From NCBI RefSeq assembly GCF_025660475.1, contig NZ_JAOUSF010000002.1:372001-436000 (forward strand): a stretch of DNA of 64,000 bases. The letters are read 5' to 3'. The position numbers and the translations under genes were made by a program. The notes below the pieces were generated by a model that was not told the origin of the DNA, made no database searches, and saw only the letters and a program-made list of their open reading frames with translations. This document shows, piece after piece, positions 44,394-52,496 of this stretch (positions are counted from its first letter, which is position 1; every line of letters starts with the position of its first letter). The DNA comes from Perspicuibacillus lycopersici. GTDB lineage: Bacteria; Bacillota; Bacilli; Bacillales; Caldibacillaceae.

Positions 44394-45190
44394 GTCTCTA
44401 CCCATTCTCCCCCATGCGCTCGAATAAACTTTATATCCTGTTGGTAATGCTCCAGATGCCCTTCTTCAATCATCTTTTGAAAAGCGATATCTCCTTCGTT
44501 TGCTTTTTTCACCATATATTTACATAATGCCTCTAAACGCAGCAACACCATTTCTAAATAACCCGTTTCCATTCCATCCAGCCCATATGCATTAAAAAAC
44601 AGCTGGATTCTCTTGTTGATTCGCGCGGCATCCTGTGTGGAATCATAATAAATTGTCTCCCCTGTTTCCAAATGATACAGTCGACTTAACGGAACACATG
44701 TATAAAGCGTGTAGGCGATATCCCAAAGTCTTGGACCAGGTGCTGCAACATCAAAATCAATTATTCCAACCGGTTTTCGGTTGTTAAAAATTATGTTATA
44801 TATTGCAAAATCATTATGACAAACAACCTCTCGTTTGTCTGGCGTATGTTCCATTCGTTCCCATTCATTTAGTAATGGAAAATCAGAGACCGCATCATGA
44901 TAAAGCCGTAGCATTTTGGCGATGTCTCTTAAACTATCATTCGACCACATATAGTTCTTTAAAGGGTAATTCCCTGCTTCTCCATCTATAAATGTCAATA
45001 CTTCTCTACCTTTTTCATCGATGCCTAAAAACTTAGGTGCATATTGAAAGCCTTTCTTCTCTAAATGCTTTAATAGCTCATGGATTCGATCACTGTTAGG
45101 CTTTACATCTCGTCGAACGGTGTTTCCTGCACGGTATACATCGGAGAGATTTCCACCTTGTAGCTTTTGTTCGAATTTGTCACTTGGCAT
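44390..45190 (-). CDS. Aminoglycoside phosphotransferase (APH/choline kinase)-family protein
   Basis: 266 residues from the ATG at 45190, after AAAGGGGCACATCTT; the ATG at 45214 has no site. Kinase-like fold with the catalytic 'VVCHNDFAIYNIIF' (HxD-x4-N) and 'PVGIIDFDVAAPGPRLWDIA' (the D of the metal loop), preceded by 'LTFIDGEAG'. It transfers phosphate from ATP to a small hydroxylated substrate. The family includes antibiotic kinases, homoserine and choline kinases; substrate here is not evident. Coupled to the methyltransferase gene. Confidence 0.85.
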   Translation of the reverse strand: MPSDKFEQKLQGGNLSDVYRAGNTVRRDVKPNSDRIHELLKHLEKKGFQYAPKFLGIDEKGREVLTFIDGEAGNYPLKNYMWSNDSLRDIAKMLRLYHDAVSDFPLLNEWERMEHTPDKREVVCHNDFAIYNIIFNNRKPVGIIDFDVAAPGPRLWDIAYTLYTCVPLSRLYHLETGETIYYDSTQDAARINKRIQLFFNAYGLDGMETGYLEMVLLRLEALCKYMVKKANEGDIAFQKMIEEGHLEHYQQDIKFIRAHGGEWVET

Positions 45191-45248
45191 AAGATGTGCC
45201 CCTTTTTTTACCATATTTTATTTGACTAATAGGATAAACAATGTATTT

Positions 45249-45812
45249 TTACCGGATAATCGAATAAAAACAAGTATCTGTCAGTCTACTGCCATCTGCA
45301 GATAGGTCATCGTTTCGTAGCGTTCCTTCCAATAGGAACCCTAATTTTTCCGGAATCGCGCGGCTTTTCCAATTGGTAGATTCGCAGCGAATTTCTATTC
45401 TTCTAAATCCAATCGTCTGTAATCCTAAATCGACAAGCTCCTGTACCGCTTCGGTCATATAGCCATTCCCACTGAATGTTGTATCGATCCAATAACCAAT
45501 TTCACATTTTGGGATATCCCAATCAATACTTTGAAGACTTGCGACGCCAACGAATTCATTATGTTCTTTAGCAAAAATTAAATAACGGAAGCTATCTCTT
45601 TTTAAAAAGTTTATATGGGCAAGTCGTAAATTTTTTTCGGTTTCTTCCACCGCAGGAATTTCTTGTGCAAACGGCAACCATTCTTTTAATTCACGATGCG
45701 AATCTCGAATCGCTTTGTTTACAATTTTGCCATCTCCTGTAGGATGCGGTGCTCGTAAAATTAGTCTTTCTGTTTCTAATTGAATCGGTATGTCTAACAA
45801 TATTGGTTCCAT
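45249..45812 (-). CDS. GNAT acetyltransferase (RimJ/RimL type) under T-box control
   Basis: 187 residues from the ATG at 45812, after AGAGGGGAATTCC; the longer frame to 45872 runs into the T-box terminator. 'ETERLILRAPHPTGDGKIV', 'KCEIGYWIDTTFSGNGYMTE' (CoA loop) and 'FRRIEIRCESTNWKSRAIPE' are typical RimJ/RimL features. Such enzymes acetylate protein N-termini, amino acids or antibiotics. It is the only gene behind a consensus promoter and T-box leader, so it should be induced when one tRNA is uncharged. The target may be an amino acid or derivative (inference). Confidence 0.88.
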   Translation of the reverse strand: MEPILLDIPIQLETERLILRAPHPTGDGKIVNKAIRDSHRELKEWLPFAQEIPAVEETEKNLRLAHINFLKRDSFRYLIFAKEHNEFVGVASLQSIDWDIPKCEIGYWIDTTFSGNGYMTEAVQELVDLGLQTIGFRRIEIRCESTNWKSRAIPEKLGFLLEGTLRNDDLSADGSRLTDTCFYSIIR

Positions 45813-45839
45813 GGAATTCCCCTCTTTCAACTTTTTTAG

Positions 45840-46132
45840 CAAAATAAAAAACTCCCACCCCCAAGAAATCATTCTTGAGGACGAGAGTTGTCACTTCGTG
45901 GTACCACCTCAGTTTGTTGATACGTCACCATATCAATCTCTTCGGGTATGTTCATACCCTATCTCTTTAACGGAAGAGACCGTCTTACAATCCCTAATCG
46001 GTTATTAGCTTAGTAAGAAGCTCCGAGGCTTTTTTCATTAAGACGAATAGTACTCCTTTTCAGCAAATCGGAGTTCTCTGTAACTATTCCCTTCTTAACT
46101 ACTTCTCTCATCGACGCTATCACTATAGATTT
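45840..46132 (-). promoter_or_regulatory. T-box riboswitch leader (candidate specifier Lys)
   Basis: The T-box motif GAGGTGGTACCACG (45898-45911) precedes the terminator. Upstream is a stem I with the loop-E AGTA ('GAGAAGTAG'), the stem pair TTAAGA / TCTTAA and a specifier loop TGAAAAAAGCC. Aligned on the glyQS layout the specifier reads AAA, or AAG by one shift, both lysine. The antiterminator bulge TGGT pairs with a tRNA ending ACCA (discriminator A), as for tRNA-Lys. The T-box itself is certain; the specifier is tentative. Confidence 0.9.
45845..45888 (-). terminator. Terminator of the T-box leader
   Basis: On the minus strand ACTCTCGTCCTCAAG pairs with CTTGGGGGTGGGAGT, then TTTTTATTTT. 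Its 5' part competes with the T-box antiterminator. Confidence 0.88.
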
Positions 46133-46138
46133 TTTCAA

Positions 46139-46167
46139 ATTATATCCGTTATCATTCCAATTGTCAA
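46139..46167 (-). promoter_or_regulatory. Consensus sigma-A promoter of the T-box/GNAT unit
   Basis: -35 TTGACA (46162-46167), 17-base spacer, -10 TATAAT (46139-46144): a perfect promoter. The leader would start near 46132. Confidence 0.92.
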
Positions 46168-46523
46168 AAAATTTTAAGTTATGTTATATTACTATAATTC
46201 ATGCCGCACATGTCTATACCTTGTAAATAAAATTTTCATGTATTAATAATAAGATAAAAACACATTGCTTGCTTTTTTGTTATAAAAAAGAATCGTATAG
46301 AAATGACCATAATAGTATGACTATCTAGGAGTATATAGGGAGAAGCAACTATGGAACTTACTCTGTATATAGTAGGAACATAGTTAGGATACAACTGAAC
46401 GGGCAATCATTGCCCACCAACATCTTCTTCAAAAAAGCTACCGAATAAATTTCATTTTCCGATTAATACTACCGTTAGTGTTATCTATTCTATAACACTA
46501 AACTACAATTGGGGGGATATACT

Positions 46524-46643
46524 TTGAATAACCTATTTAGCTTAATCACTATCTTGATGAGTACGATTTTTAGAGTTGGATTCTTTATTAGTAATATCTC
46601 CAATAAATTTAAATCATTGGTAAAAATCCCATCTCTAACCTAA
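46524..46643 (+). CDS. Candidate small peptide, 39 residues
   Basis: A TTG start follows GGGGGGATATAC at good spacing. The peptide reads 'MNNLFSLITILMSTIFRVGF' then 'FISNISNKFKSLVKIPSLT': an amphipathic or membrane-seeking N-terminal helix and a basic tail. A terminator follows 46 bases later. There is no homologue I can name. The rest of 46168-46865 (AT-rich) shows only a tiny ATG frame after GGGAGAAG at 46351 and no other gene. Confidence 0.4.
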   Translation: MNNLFSLITILMSTIFRVGFFISNISNKFKSLVKIPSLT

Positions 46644-46689
46644 GCTATTGTGTATTCATAAGTACATCAAATACCCATTGTTGTATAAA

Positions 46690-46717
46690 GGTAAGCATAA
46701 AAAAATGCTTACCTTTT
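46690..46717 (+). terminator. Terminator after the candidate small peptide
   Basis: GGTAAGCAT, loop AAAAAA, ATGCTTACC, then TTTT. Confidence 0.8.
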
Positions 46718-46865
46718 AAAAAAAACATCCCATACTTATGGCACAATTTTTTAGGAAAAATAAAGTATTTGCAGCACCTTTTAGTTATTTTCTCCACATT
46801 ATGAATACTATTATTATGTACATAGTCCTTATTCCCTTGGAAAATACTATCATGGAGGTGACTAT

Positions 46866-47870
46866 ATGGACTAGAATAAATTGAAACTTACTTCCTCCGA
46901 AATTGGAACATTGTGGGGAGAGTATGTGAACGGAACAATGACAGATGTTGTCAATAAATATATGGTATCAATAATTGAGGACGAGCAGATTAAGGCAATT
47001 TTTGAGGAAGCGATTCAAACATTCCATAAACAAAAACAACAAATAGTAGCTTTTCTAGAAAACGAAGAGTTTCCAATCCCCATTGGATTTACTGAGTCAG
47101 ATCTCTTTAAAGGCAAGCAAAGATTGTTCACTGATATATTTTGCCTAAATTATCTCCATATTATGACGTTGCATGGTTTACTAGGACATAGTACTTCATT
47201 AGCTGTTTCGGTTCGAAAAGATTTAAGGGATTTTTACGATGCATGCGACAACGATGCGAAAAGGATGTACCATCAGACGGTAGAATTACTTCTAGAGAAA
47301 GGAAATTTTCAAAGAGATCCTTTTTTCTATCCTGCAAAAAACCCTGAATATATTTCAACCCAAGATTTCATCGATGGTTTTTTTGGAAAGGGTAGAAAAC
47401 TAGCAGCGACAGAAATTATTAGTATATCATTGAACCTGAAAAAAAGCATTATGGCAAAAACCCTTTCGATAGCATTCAGCCAGGTTGCACAAACAAAAGA
47501 AGTAAGAAAGTTCTTAATCGATTCGGAAAAAACGGCGGACCAACAAATAAAAACCTTTGCAAAAATTATGCAGGCGGATAACTTACCTGTTCCGAAATCT
47601 TGGGAGACAGAGGTAACAACTTCCACAGACTCCCCATTTTCCGATAAACTAATGTTGTACCATATGGGATTCTTATACCAAGCTGCTCAAAACTACCATG
47701 GCGCAGGTCTGGCTTCTGCTATGCGTACAGATCTTGTAACCGCTTATGAGAGCACCATTTTAAAAAACATAATGATAACGAAAAAATGGTTTACTCTCAT
47801 GGTTGAAAATAAATGGTTAGAACAGCCACCACTTGCCCCAAATCGAAACGAACTTGCAAAAGAAATCTAG
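46866..47870 (+). CDS. DUF3231-family protein with an amber codon at position 3
   Basis: The strong site GGAGGTGACTAT leads to ATG GAC TAG AAT AAA TTG AAA: the third codon (46872-46874) is TAG, and the rest of the gene is intact for 329 codons from the TTG at 46881. Family members usually begin with a few residues before 'xLTSSEIxxLW', as here. Two similar DUF3231 halves (about 5-160 and 170-325), each with helices and 'YH..GL.ASAMRTDL' or 'HGLLGHSTSLAVSVRKDLRD'. Known: DUF3231 is a ferritin-like, spore-former family of unknown activity. Translation may restart at the TTG seven bases after the stop; otherwise it is a pseudogene. Confidence 0.7.
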
Positions 47871-48068
47871 GATTTTAACGAATAATTTTCAATCCACATA
47901 GAGAAGAAAATTCATTCGATTAGATGGATCTTCTTCTCCACTTTATTTTCTACTGAAATTTTCCACCCACAAAATTTTATCAATCCTCCACTGAAATCAC
48001 TCTTTTTTTAAACTAGTCCAAATAGTTATGGTATCATAATTTCAAACGAAAAAAATGGAGGAAGTCAC

Positions 48069-48371
48069 ATGGCAATTATCGATATTACCGTTATTCCAGT
48101 TGGAACAGAAACACCAAGCGTTAGCAAATATGTTGCAGAAATACATAAGCTGCTTGCTGATTACGAAGGAAACATTAACTACCAATTAACACCAATGAGT
48201 ACATTAATCGAGGGAGATTTACCAGAGCTACTGAAATTAGTGCAAATGATTCATGAAGTGCCATTCCAGCACGGATTGCAACGCGTCTGCACGAATATCC
48301 GGATTGATGATCGACGGGATAAGGTGAGTACAATGGATGGGAAAGTGCAGGCTGTGCGGAGTAAGTTATAA
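48069..48371 (+). CDS. MTH1187/YkoF-like thiamine-binding family protein
   Basis: 100 residues after ATGGAGGAAGTCAC. Ferredoxin-like alpha/beta fold with 'IIDITVIPVGTETPSVSKYV' , 'YQLTPMSTLIEGDLPELL' and 'RVCTNIRIDDRRDK', the standard MTH1187/YqgV pattern (COG0011). Members bind thiamine or related molecules or act as small tetrameric effectors. No thiamine gene is adjacent. Single gene. Confidence 0.88.
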   Translation: MAIIDITVIPVGTETPSVSKYVAEIHKLLADYEGNINYQLTPMSTLIEGDLPELLKLVQMIHEVPFQHGLQRVCTNIRIDDRRDKVSTMDGKVQAVRSKL

Positions 48372-48564
48372 AAGATTGTTTCAAAGAAAGAATGAAATAC
48401 AATTTGATACATTATGTAATTTTTATTGGCTACCTAAAATTTAGTTGTAGTATTGACATTTCTAATATCTATTAATTGATATATTTTTTAAGCAAATCCA
48501 TAACACGAAATGGTAAAATATAATTTTTATGGAATATTTTAGTATTTACTGATGTAAGTTATGT

Positions 48565-48570
48565 TATAAT
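48565..48570 (+). promoter_or_regulatory. Extended -10 box of the hydrophobic-peptide gene
   Basis: TGTTATAAT gives a perfect TATAAT with an upstream TG. The -35 region (GTATTT) is poor, as usual for extended -10 promoters. A second TTGACA lies at 48453-48458. Confidence 0.6.
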
Positions 48571-48610
48571 GAAAAATGTATTTACATTTAACTGAATAGA
48601 GGTGTCCGAC

Positions 48611-48685
48611 ATGTTAAAATTTATTTTAAACTGTGAAATTAGCGTAACTGACGCTTTGATCATTGTCTTACTTCTATTGAATTAA
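48611..48685 (+). CDS. Hydrophobic small peptide, 24 residues
   Basis: GAGGTGTCCGAC precedes the ATG; the peptide reads 'MLKFILNCEISVTDA' followed by 'LIIVLLLLN', then TAA. The last ten residues form a membrane-inserting helix. An extended -10 promoter lies about 40 bases upstream and a perfect 11-bp hairpin just after the stop. Three decayed copies with recognisable peptide (SETDAFIFAILLLK) follow at 48984-49480. Known analogues in style, not in sequence, are type I toxins and small leader or signalling peptides. No family recognised. Confidence 0.55.
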   Translation: MLKFILNCEISVTDALIIVLLLLN

Positions 48686-48691
48686 GGCAAA

Positions 48692-48716
48692 TACAACAAC
48701 GAGTTTCGTTGTTGTA
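48692..48716 (+). other. Perfect hairpin after the small peptide gene
   Basis: TACAACAACGA, loop GTT, TCGTTGTTGTA, seven bases after the stop codon; only ATAAGTTT follows, so it is more likely an mRNA-protecting or antisense-target loop than a terminator. Confidence 0.8.
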
Positions 48717-48807
48717 TAAGTTTAAAAATAAAATAATTTAATGTCGGCATCTTTTTAGGATATTTCATTTCTTATGTCTCATTGTTTCAAATCCAAATAT
48801 AGTGATT

Positions 48808-48851
48808 CCCCTTGTTGAATTGATCTATTTCAATTTTTACAAGGGGTTTTT
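48808..48851 (+). terminator. Terminator downstream of the small peptide gene
   Basis: CCCCTTGT pairs with ACAAGGGG around an inner TTGAA/TTCAA stem, then TTTTTAC. Confidence 0.8.
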
Positions 48852-48983
48852 ACTATTAAAAATATATGTATACTTATTATCTCCTATACTTAATTTCACT
48901 GGAAAATAAATCGAAGTATTGACTAAAAAGTTTCTGCCTCTCCCCTTAGATGCTTCATTAAATGCAGAAAATACAACTACCCG

Positions 48984-49480
48984 ATATGCTAAAGTTTATT
49001 TTAAACTTCTAAATACATTTGCTTTGGTTTTTGCCATACTGCTTTTGTACTATAGCAATATAACAATGTGTTCGTGTTTTATAAGTTTAAAAATAAAATA
49101 ATTAAATATCGGCATTTCTTTCGGTATTTCCATTGGTTCAAACTTATATTTGTTTAATTTAAAAATTAATTTTAATTAGTGAAACTGATGCTTTTATTTT
49201 CGCTATACTTCTATTGAAGCAAGGCAATATAACTATGAGTTTCCTCCTGTATAAGTTTAAAAATAAAATAATTAAATATCGGCATCTCTTTCGGTATTTC
49301 CATTAATTCAAACTTATATATTTGTTTAATGTTAAAATTAATTTTAACTTCGTAATCAGTGAAACTGATGCTTTTATTTTCGCTATACTTCTATTGAAGC
49401 AAGGCAATATAACTATGAGTTTCCTCCTCTATAAGTTTAAAAATAAAATAATTAAATATCGATATCTTTTTTAAGATACA
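48984..49480 (+). repeat. Three decayed tandem copies of the small-peptide locus
   Basis: Copy B (from about 48990), copy C (from about 49155) and copy D (from about 49325) each repeat the peptide coding stretch and a conserved 3' block ATAAGTTTAAAAATAAAATA followed by ATTAAATATCG. C and D are about 90% identical over some 160 bases. C lost the ATG and has an early TAA; D keeps ATG but shifts frame at codon 9 (TCGTAATC); B is diverged. Apart from these the 48.4-49.6 kb region shows no gene. Confidence 0.8.
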
Positions 49481-49599
49481 TTTCCTACTACACCTGTTGA
49501 ATTGACCTTTTTATAAGGATTGGTGTTATTACGCTAGATGATAAATAGCAATATTCCATAAAAAAGGATTCCATTCTTTTGAACCCTCAAATAAATTAG

Positions 49600-49632
49600 A
49601 AAAAATCACTGTCTCCAAATAAAACCAGTGAA
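49600..49632 (-). terminator. Terminator of the VOC-family gene
   Basis: On the minus strand TTCACTGG, loop, CAGTGA, then TTTTTTCT, six bases after the stop. Confidence 0.75.
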
Positions 49633-49637
49633 TTTTT

Positions 49638-50024
49638 TCATCTCTCGTATAATTCAATTGGTAAATCATCAGGATCATTGAAAAATGTATATTTTTTTCC
49701 TGTAGTTGGATCTATACGAATATCTTCTACAAGTATTCCTTTTTGAATAAGCTCGTCGACAGCCTCTTGAAGAGATGAAACTTCAAATGCAATATGTCTT
49801 AATCCAGTTGCTTCTGGGAAATTAATTCTTTTTGGAGGAGATGGGAAGGAGAAAAGTTCAATAATGTAATTCTCTCCTAATGCTAAATCTAGTTTATAGG
49901 AATTCCTTTCCTCCCTATATGTTTCTTTAATTATAGTAAGTCCTATAATTTCTGTATAAAATCTTCTAGATATTTCAATATTTGAACAGATAATAGCAAC
50001 GTGGTGAATTCCATGAATATTCAT
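49638..50024 (-). CDS. VOC-family (glyoxalase/dioxygenase fold) metalloprotein
   Basis: 128 residues. Paired beta-alpha-beta-beta-beta modules with the four metal ligands in register: His8 ('IHHVAII'), Glu56 ('YIIELFSF'), His77 ('LRHIAFEV') and Glu124 ('PIELYE'). It resembles YaeR/GloA2-type small lyases of unknown or sugar-linked substrate. It is the last gene on the minus strand before the AGE operon end but is separated by 160 bases, so probably has its own promoter. Confidence 0.88.
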   Translation of the reverse strand: MNIHGIHHVAIICSNIEISRRFYTEIIGLTIIKETYREERNSYKLDLALGENYIIELFSFPSPPKRINFPEATGLRHIAFEVSSLQEAVDELIQKGILVEDIRIDPTTGKKYTFFNDPDDLPIELYER

Positions 50025-50186
50025 TACAAACCCCCTATATTATTATCTTATTTATACTTTTAAATGCAGCTCTATAGAAAAAGCTTCCCCCTTATAATAG
50101 TTGGATTCTGAATTAATCTTTCTACTATAGGGGTAAGCATTTGAATTTAGTACTAAGTATTAAAATGATAATTATTTGCTTTCCGT

Positions 50187-51482
50187 TTATATTAAACTCT
50201 TCACTAATCTTTCTAATCGTAATTTGCTCTCCAATAATGCCCTACCTGTATGATATACTGCTTTCCATGGATTTCCCAAATCACTCACTAGTATATTCCC
50301 ATTTTTATCTAGTAGTTGATACCATTCCCCAACTTCGTGGTTAATAAAATTCTCCTTGCAGAAATCCCATAGATTTTCAAAAGTATTTAAGTATTTTTCA
50401 TCACCCGATTGTTGGAAAGCATTAAGGAAACCTACTAGCGACTCACAATTCTGCCACCATTCTTTATCTTTAACTAATGGCTCACCTACGTGCGGTCCAT
50501 CCCGATAAACGCCACCAATTTCTAAATCTACACCATAGCGAAGGGCATGATCGACTAGTTTTTTAGTTATTTCCAAATACTCTTCCTTATTATTTAGGAC
50601 TTCCCCTGCATAGGATAACAGCCATGCAAGTTCAACATTATGTCCATATGAAGTAGTATCCATTGGCTCATCAATCACTTCACCGGTTTCTCTTTCTGCA
50701 TTCCAAGTTCTTCGAATATTGATAGCTGGGATTGGTTTAAAATCTAGATCAAATTGATTTAACCCACATCCAATTTCTGCATTTACCATATATCTTAAAA
50801 TAATTTCAATAGATTCTTTAAGTTTCCTTCTATGAATCTCTTTTTTAGACACCAGTGCTAATGTAGTAAATGCCTCCATTATATGCATATGAATATCAAG
50901 TGATTTTCTATCACCTGCATGGAAACCTGGGGAAGATACTTGCCAATCTCGTTCTAGATTTTCATAATACCCACCTCGAACAGTATCCGTGCAGTATTTT
51001 TGCATTAAATCAAATGTCTTTTCAGCATATTCTTGGCCAATAGGATCTCCTGTTGCATGGGTATATTCAGCAAGTGCATAGATAGAAAAGGATTGCCCAT
51101 ACGTTACTTTACCATCATCAAGTAATTCTCCCTTTCTATTAGTCTTCCAAAACCAACCTCCATATTCCGTATCCCAGAAATGTTTAATATAGAATTCGAC
51201 TCCTTGGCGAGCAGCTAATAGCAACTCTTTGTTCTCCGGATACTCTCTGTAAAATCTCGACATTCCCCATATCATTCTTGTTTGCGTGACAATATATTTA
51301 TCCGTATCCTCTGTAGGAACACCATTCTCATCAAAACATGTTAGATAGCCCCCATATTCCGTATCTATTCCCTTTAACCAAAAAGGAATCACACCATCTT
51401 CTAAATGCCTTGTTATTTCTTGTTTTACTGCTTCCATTCTTTGCATAAGTGAGCGAGTTTCTACTTCTGATTTATTCGTCAT
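50187..51482 (-). CDS. AGE-family sugar epimerase/isomerase
   Basis: 431 residues after GGAGGAGTACTAGA. (alpha/alpha)6-barrel with the AGE active-site set: Arg69 ('TQTRMIWG'), His198/His200 ('KSLDIHMHIMEAF'), His281 and Glu284 ('YGHNVELAWLL'), His411 ('WKAVYHTGR') and 'EWWQNCESLVGFLN'. This is closest in motif to cellobiose 2-epimerase and the mannose/sulfoquinovose isomerases. Last gene of a LacI-RbsBAC-type operon, 14 bases after the permease, so it should act on the imported sugar. Substrate unknown; a mannose- or cellobiose-type sugar is possible. Confidence 0.9.
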   Translation of the reverse strand: MTNKSEVETRSLMQRMEAVKQEITRHLEDGVIPFWLKGIDTEYGGYLTCFDENGVPTEDTDKYIVTQTRMIWGMSRFYREYPENKELLLAARQGVEFYIKHFWDTEYGGWFWKTNRKGELLDDGKVTYGQSFSIYALAEYTHATGDPIGQEYAEKTFDLMQKYCTDTVRGGYYENLERDWQVSSPGFHAGDRKSLDIHMHIMEAFTTLALVSKKEIHRRKLKESIEIILRYMVNAEIGCGLNQFDLDFKPIPAINIRRTWNAERETGEVIDEPMDTTSYGHNVELAWLLSYAGEVLNNKEEYLEITKKLVDHALRYGVDLEIGGVYRDGPHVGEPLVKDKEWWQNCESLVGFLNAFQQSGDEKYLNTFENLWDFCKENFINHEVGEWYQLLDKNGNILVSDLGNPWKAVYHTGRALLESKLRLERLVKSLI

Positions 51483-51496
51483 TCTAGTACTCCTCC

Positions 51497-52480
51497 CTAG
51501 TTTAATTCAACAGCTGATTTCGGTTTCTTTTTGGTAAGAAAATTTGATAGTAATTGAGCGTTTTTGTCGAATCCAACAGCTATTGCTAAAACAAGTCCTC
51601 TAACAACCCATTGCCAGTATTCCTGCACACCCATAATAATCAAACCATTGGATAAAATTCCCATAATTAATACACCTAGTACTACGCCCCGAAGTTTCCC
51701 TGAACCACCTGTAATACTTACTCCACCTAAAATAACAGCAGTAATAACATCTAGTTCAAAGGCATTACCAGTAGACGGAAGTCCTGTATTTATTCTGGAA
51801 AGAAGTATAACACCAGCTAATCCAGCTAAAGTTCCACCTAAAATATAAACAAGCATTTTCACTTTATTTGATTTAATTCCAGATAGCGTTGCAGCTTCTT
51901 CATTTCCTCCAATAGCGTATACATGTCTACCAAATGCTAATTTGTTTAATATAAACGAACCAATTAAGAAAACAAGGATCATAACAATTACCGGAACTGG
52001 AATAATCCAAATATAACCTTGACCAATAAAGTTAAATGACTCTGGAAAACCATAAATCGGTCTAGCATCTGTAATGATATAGGCAATACCTCTAGCAGCA
52101 GTCATCGTTGCAAGTGTAGCCACAAAAGGTGGTATAGAGATTTTAGTAATCATAAATCCATTAATTAACCCAATAACACTACCTAGTAATATACCCATTA
52201 ACGAAGCAGTGACAGGGTCTATTCCAGCGTTTACCATCATATATGCCGAAAGACAACCAGATGCTGCGAGAATTGATCCTACAGATAAGTCTATTCCACC
52301 AGTAATAATAATTAATGTCATCCCTACAGCTACAATCCCCATAACCGATACTTGTCTCGTAACATTTATTAAGTTATCAACTGATAAAAAGCCATTCGCA
52401 AATATTGATAAGAAAATAAAGAGAACAATAAAGAATATCAGAATCCCGTATTCTCTTATATCTATATTTTTATTTTTCAT
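51497..52480 (-). CDS. ABC monosaccharide importer permease, RbsC type
   Basis: 327 residues with about ten membrane helices. RbsC/XylH pattern: 'GMTLIIITGGIDLSVGSILA', 'GLINGFMITKISIPPFVATL', 'RHVYAIGGNEEAATLSGI' and 'GGVSITGGSGKLRGVVLG'. It lies 16 bases after the ATPase gene and ends 14 bases before the epimerase gene. It forms the membrane channel of the importer. Confidence 0.94.
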   Translation of the reverse strand: MKNKNIDIREYGILIFFIVLFIFLSIFANGFLSVDNLINVTRQVSVMGIVAVGMTLIIITGGIDLSVGSILAASGCLSAYMMVNAGIDPVTASLMGILLGSVIGLINGFMITKISIPPFVATLATMTAARGIAYIITDARPIYGFPESFNFIGQGYIWIIPVPVIVMILVFLIGSFILNKLAFGRHVYAIGGNEEAATLSGIKSNKVKMLVYILGGTLAGLAGVILLSRINTGLPSTGNAFELDVITAVILGGVSITGGSGKLRGVVLGVLIMGILSNGLIIMGVQEYWQWVVRGLVLAIAVGFDKNAQLLSNFLTKKKPKSAVELN

Positions 52481-52496
52481 CCTGTTAATCCCCTTT

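Noticed and set aside
46866-46883. Amber read-through or pyrrolysine at the TAG of the DUF3231 gene
   Set aside because: TAG is used as an ordinary stop in other genes here (for example at 47868 and 26660), and no pyrrolysine genes are present in the window.
48919-49101. 60-codon frame starting MTKKFLPLPLD
   Set aside because: It is copy B of the decayed small-peptide repeat read through from unrelated upstream sequence; the first codon has no binding site.
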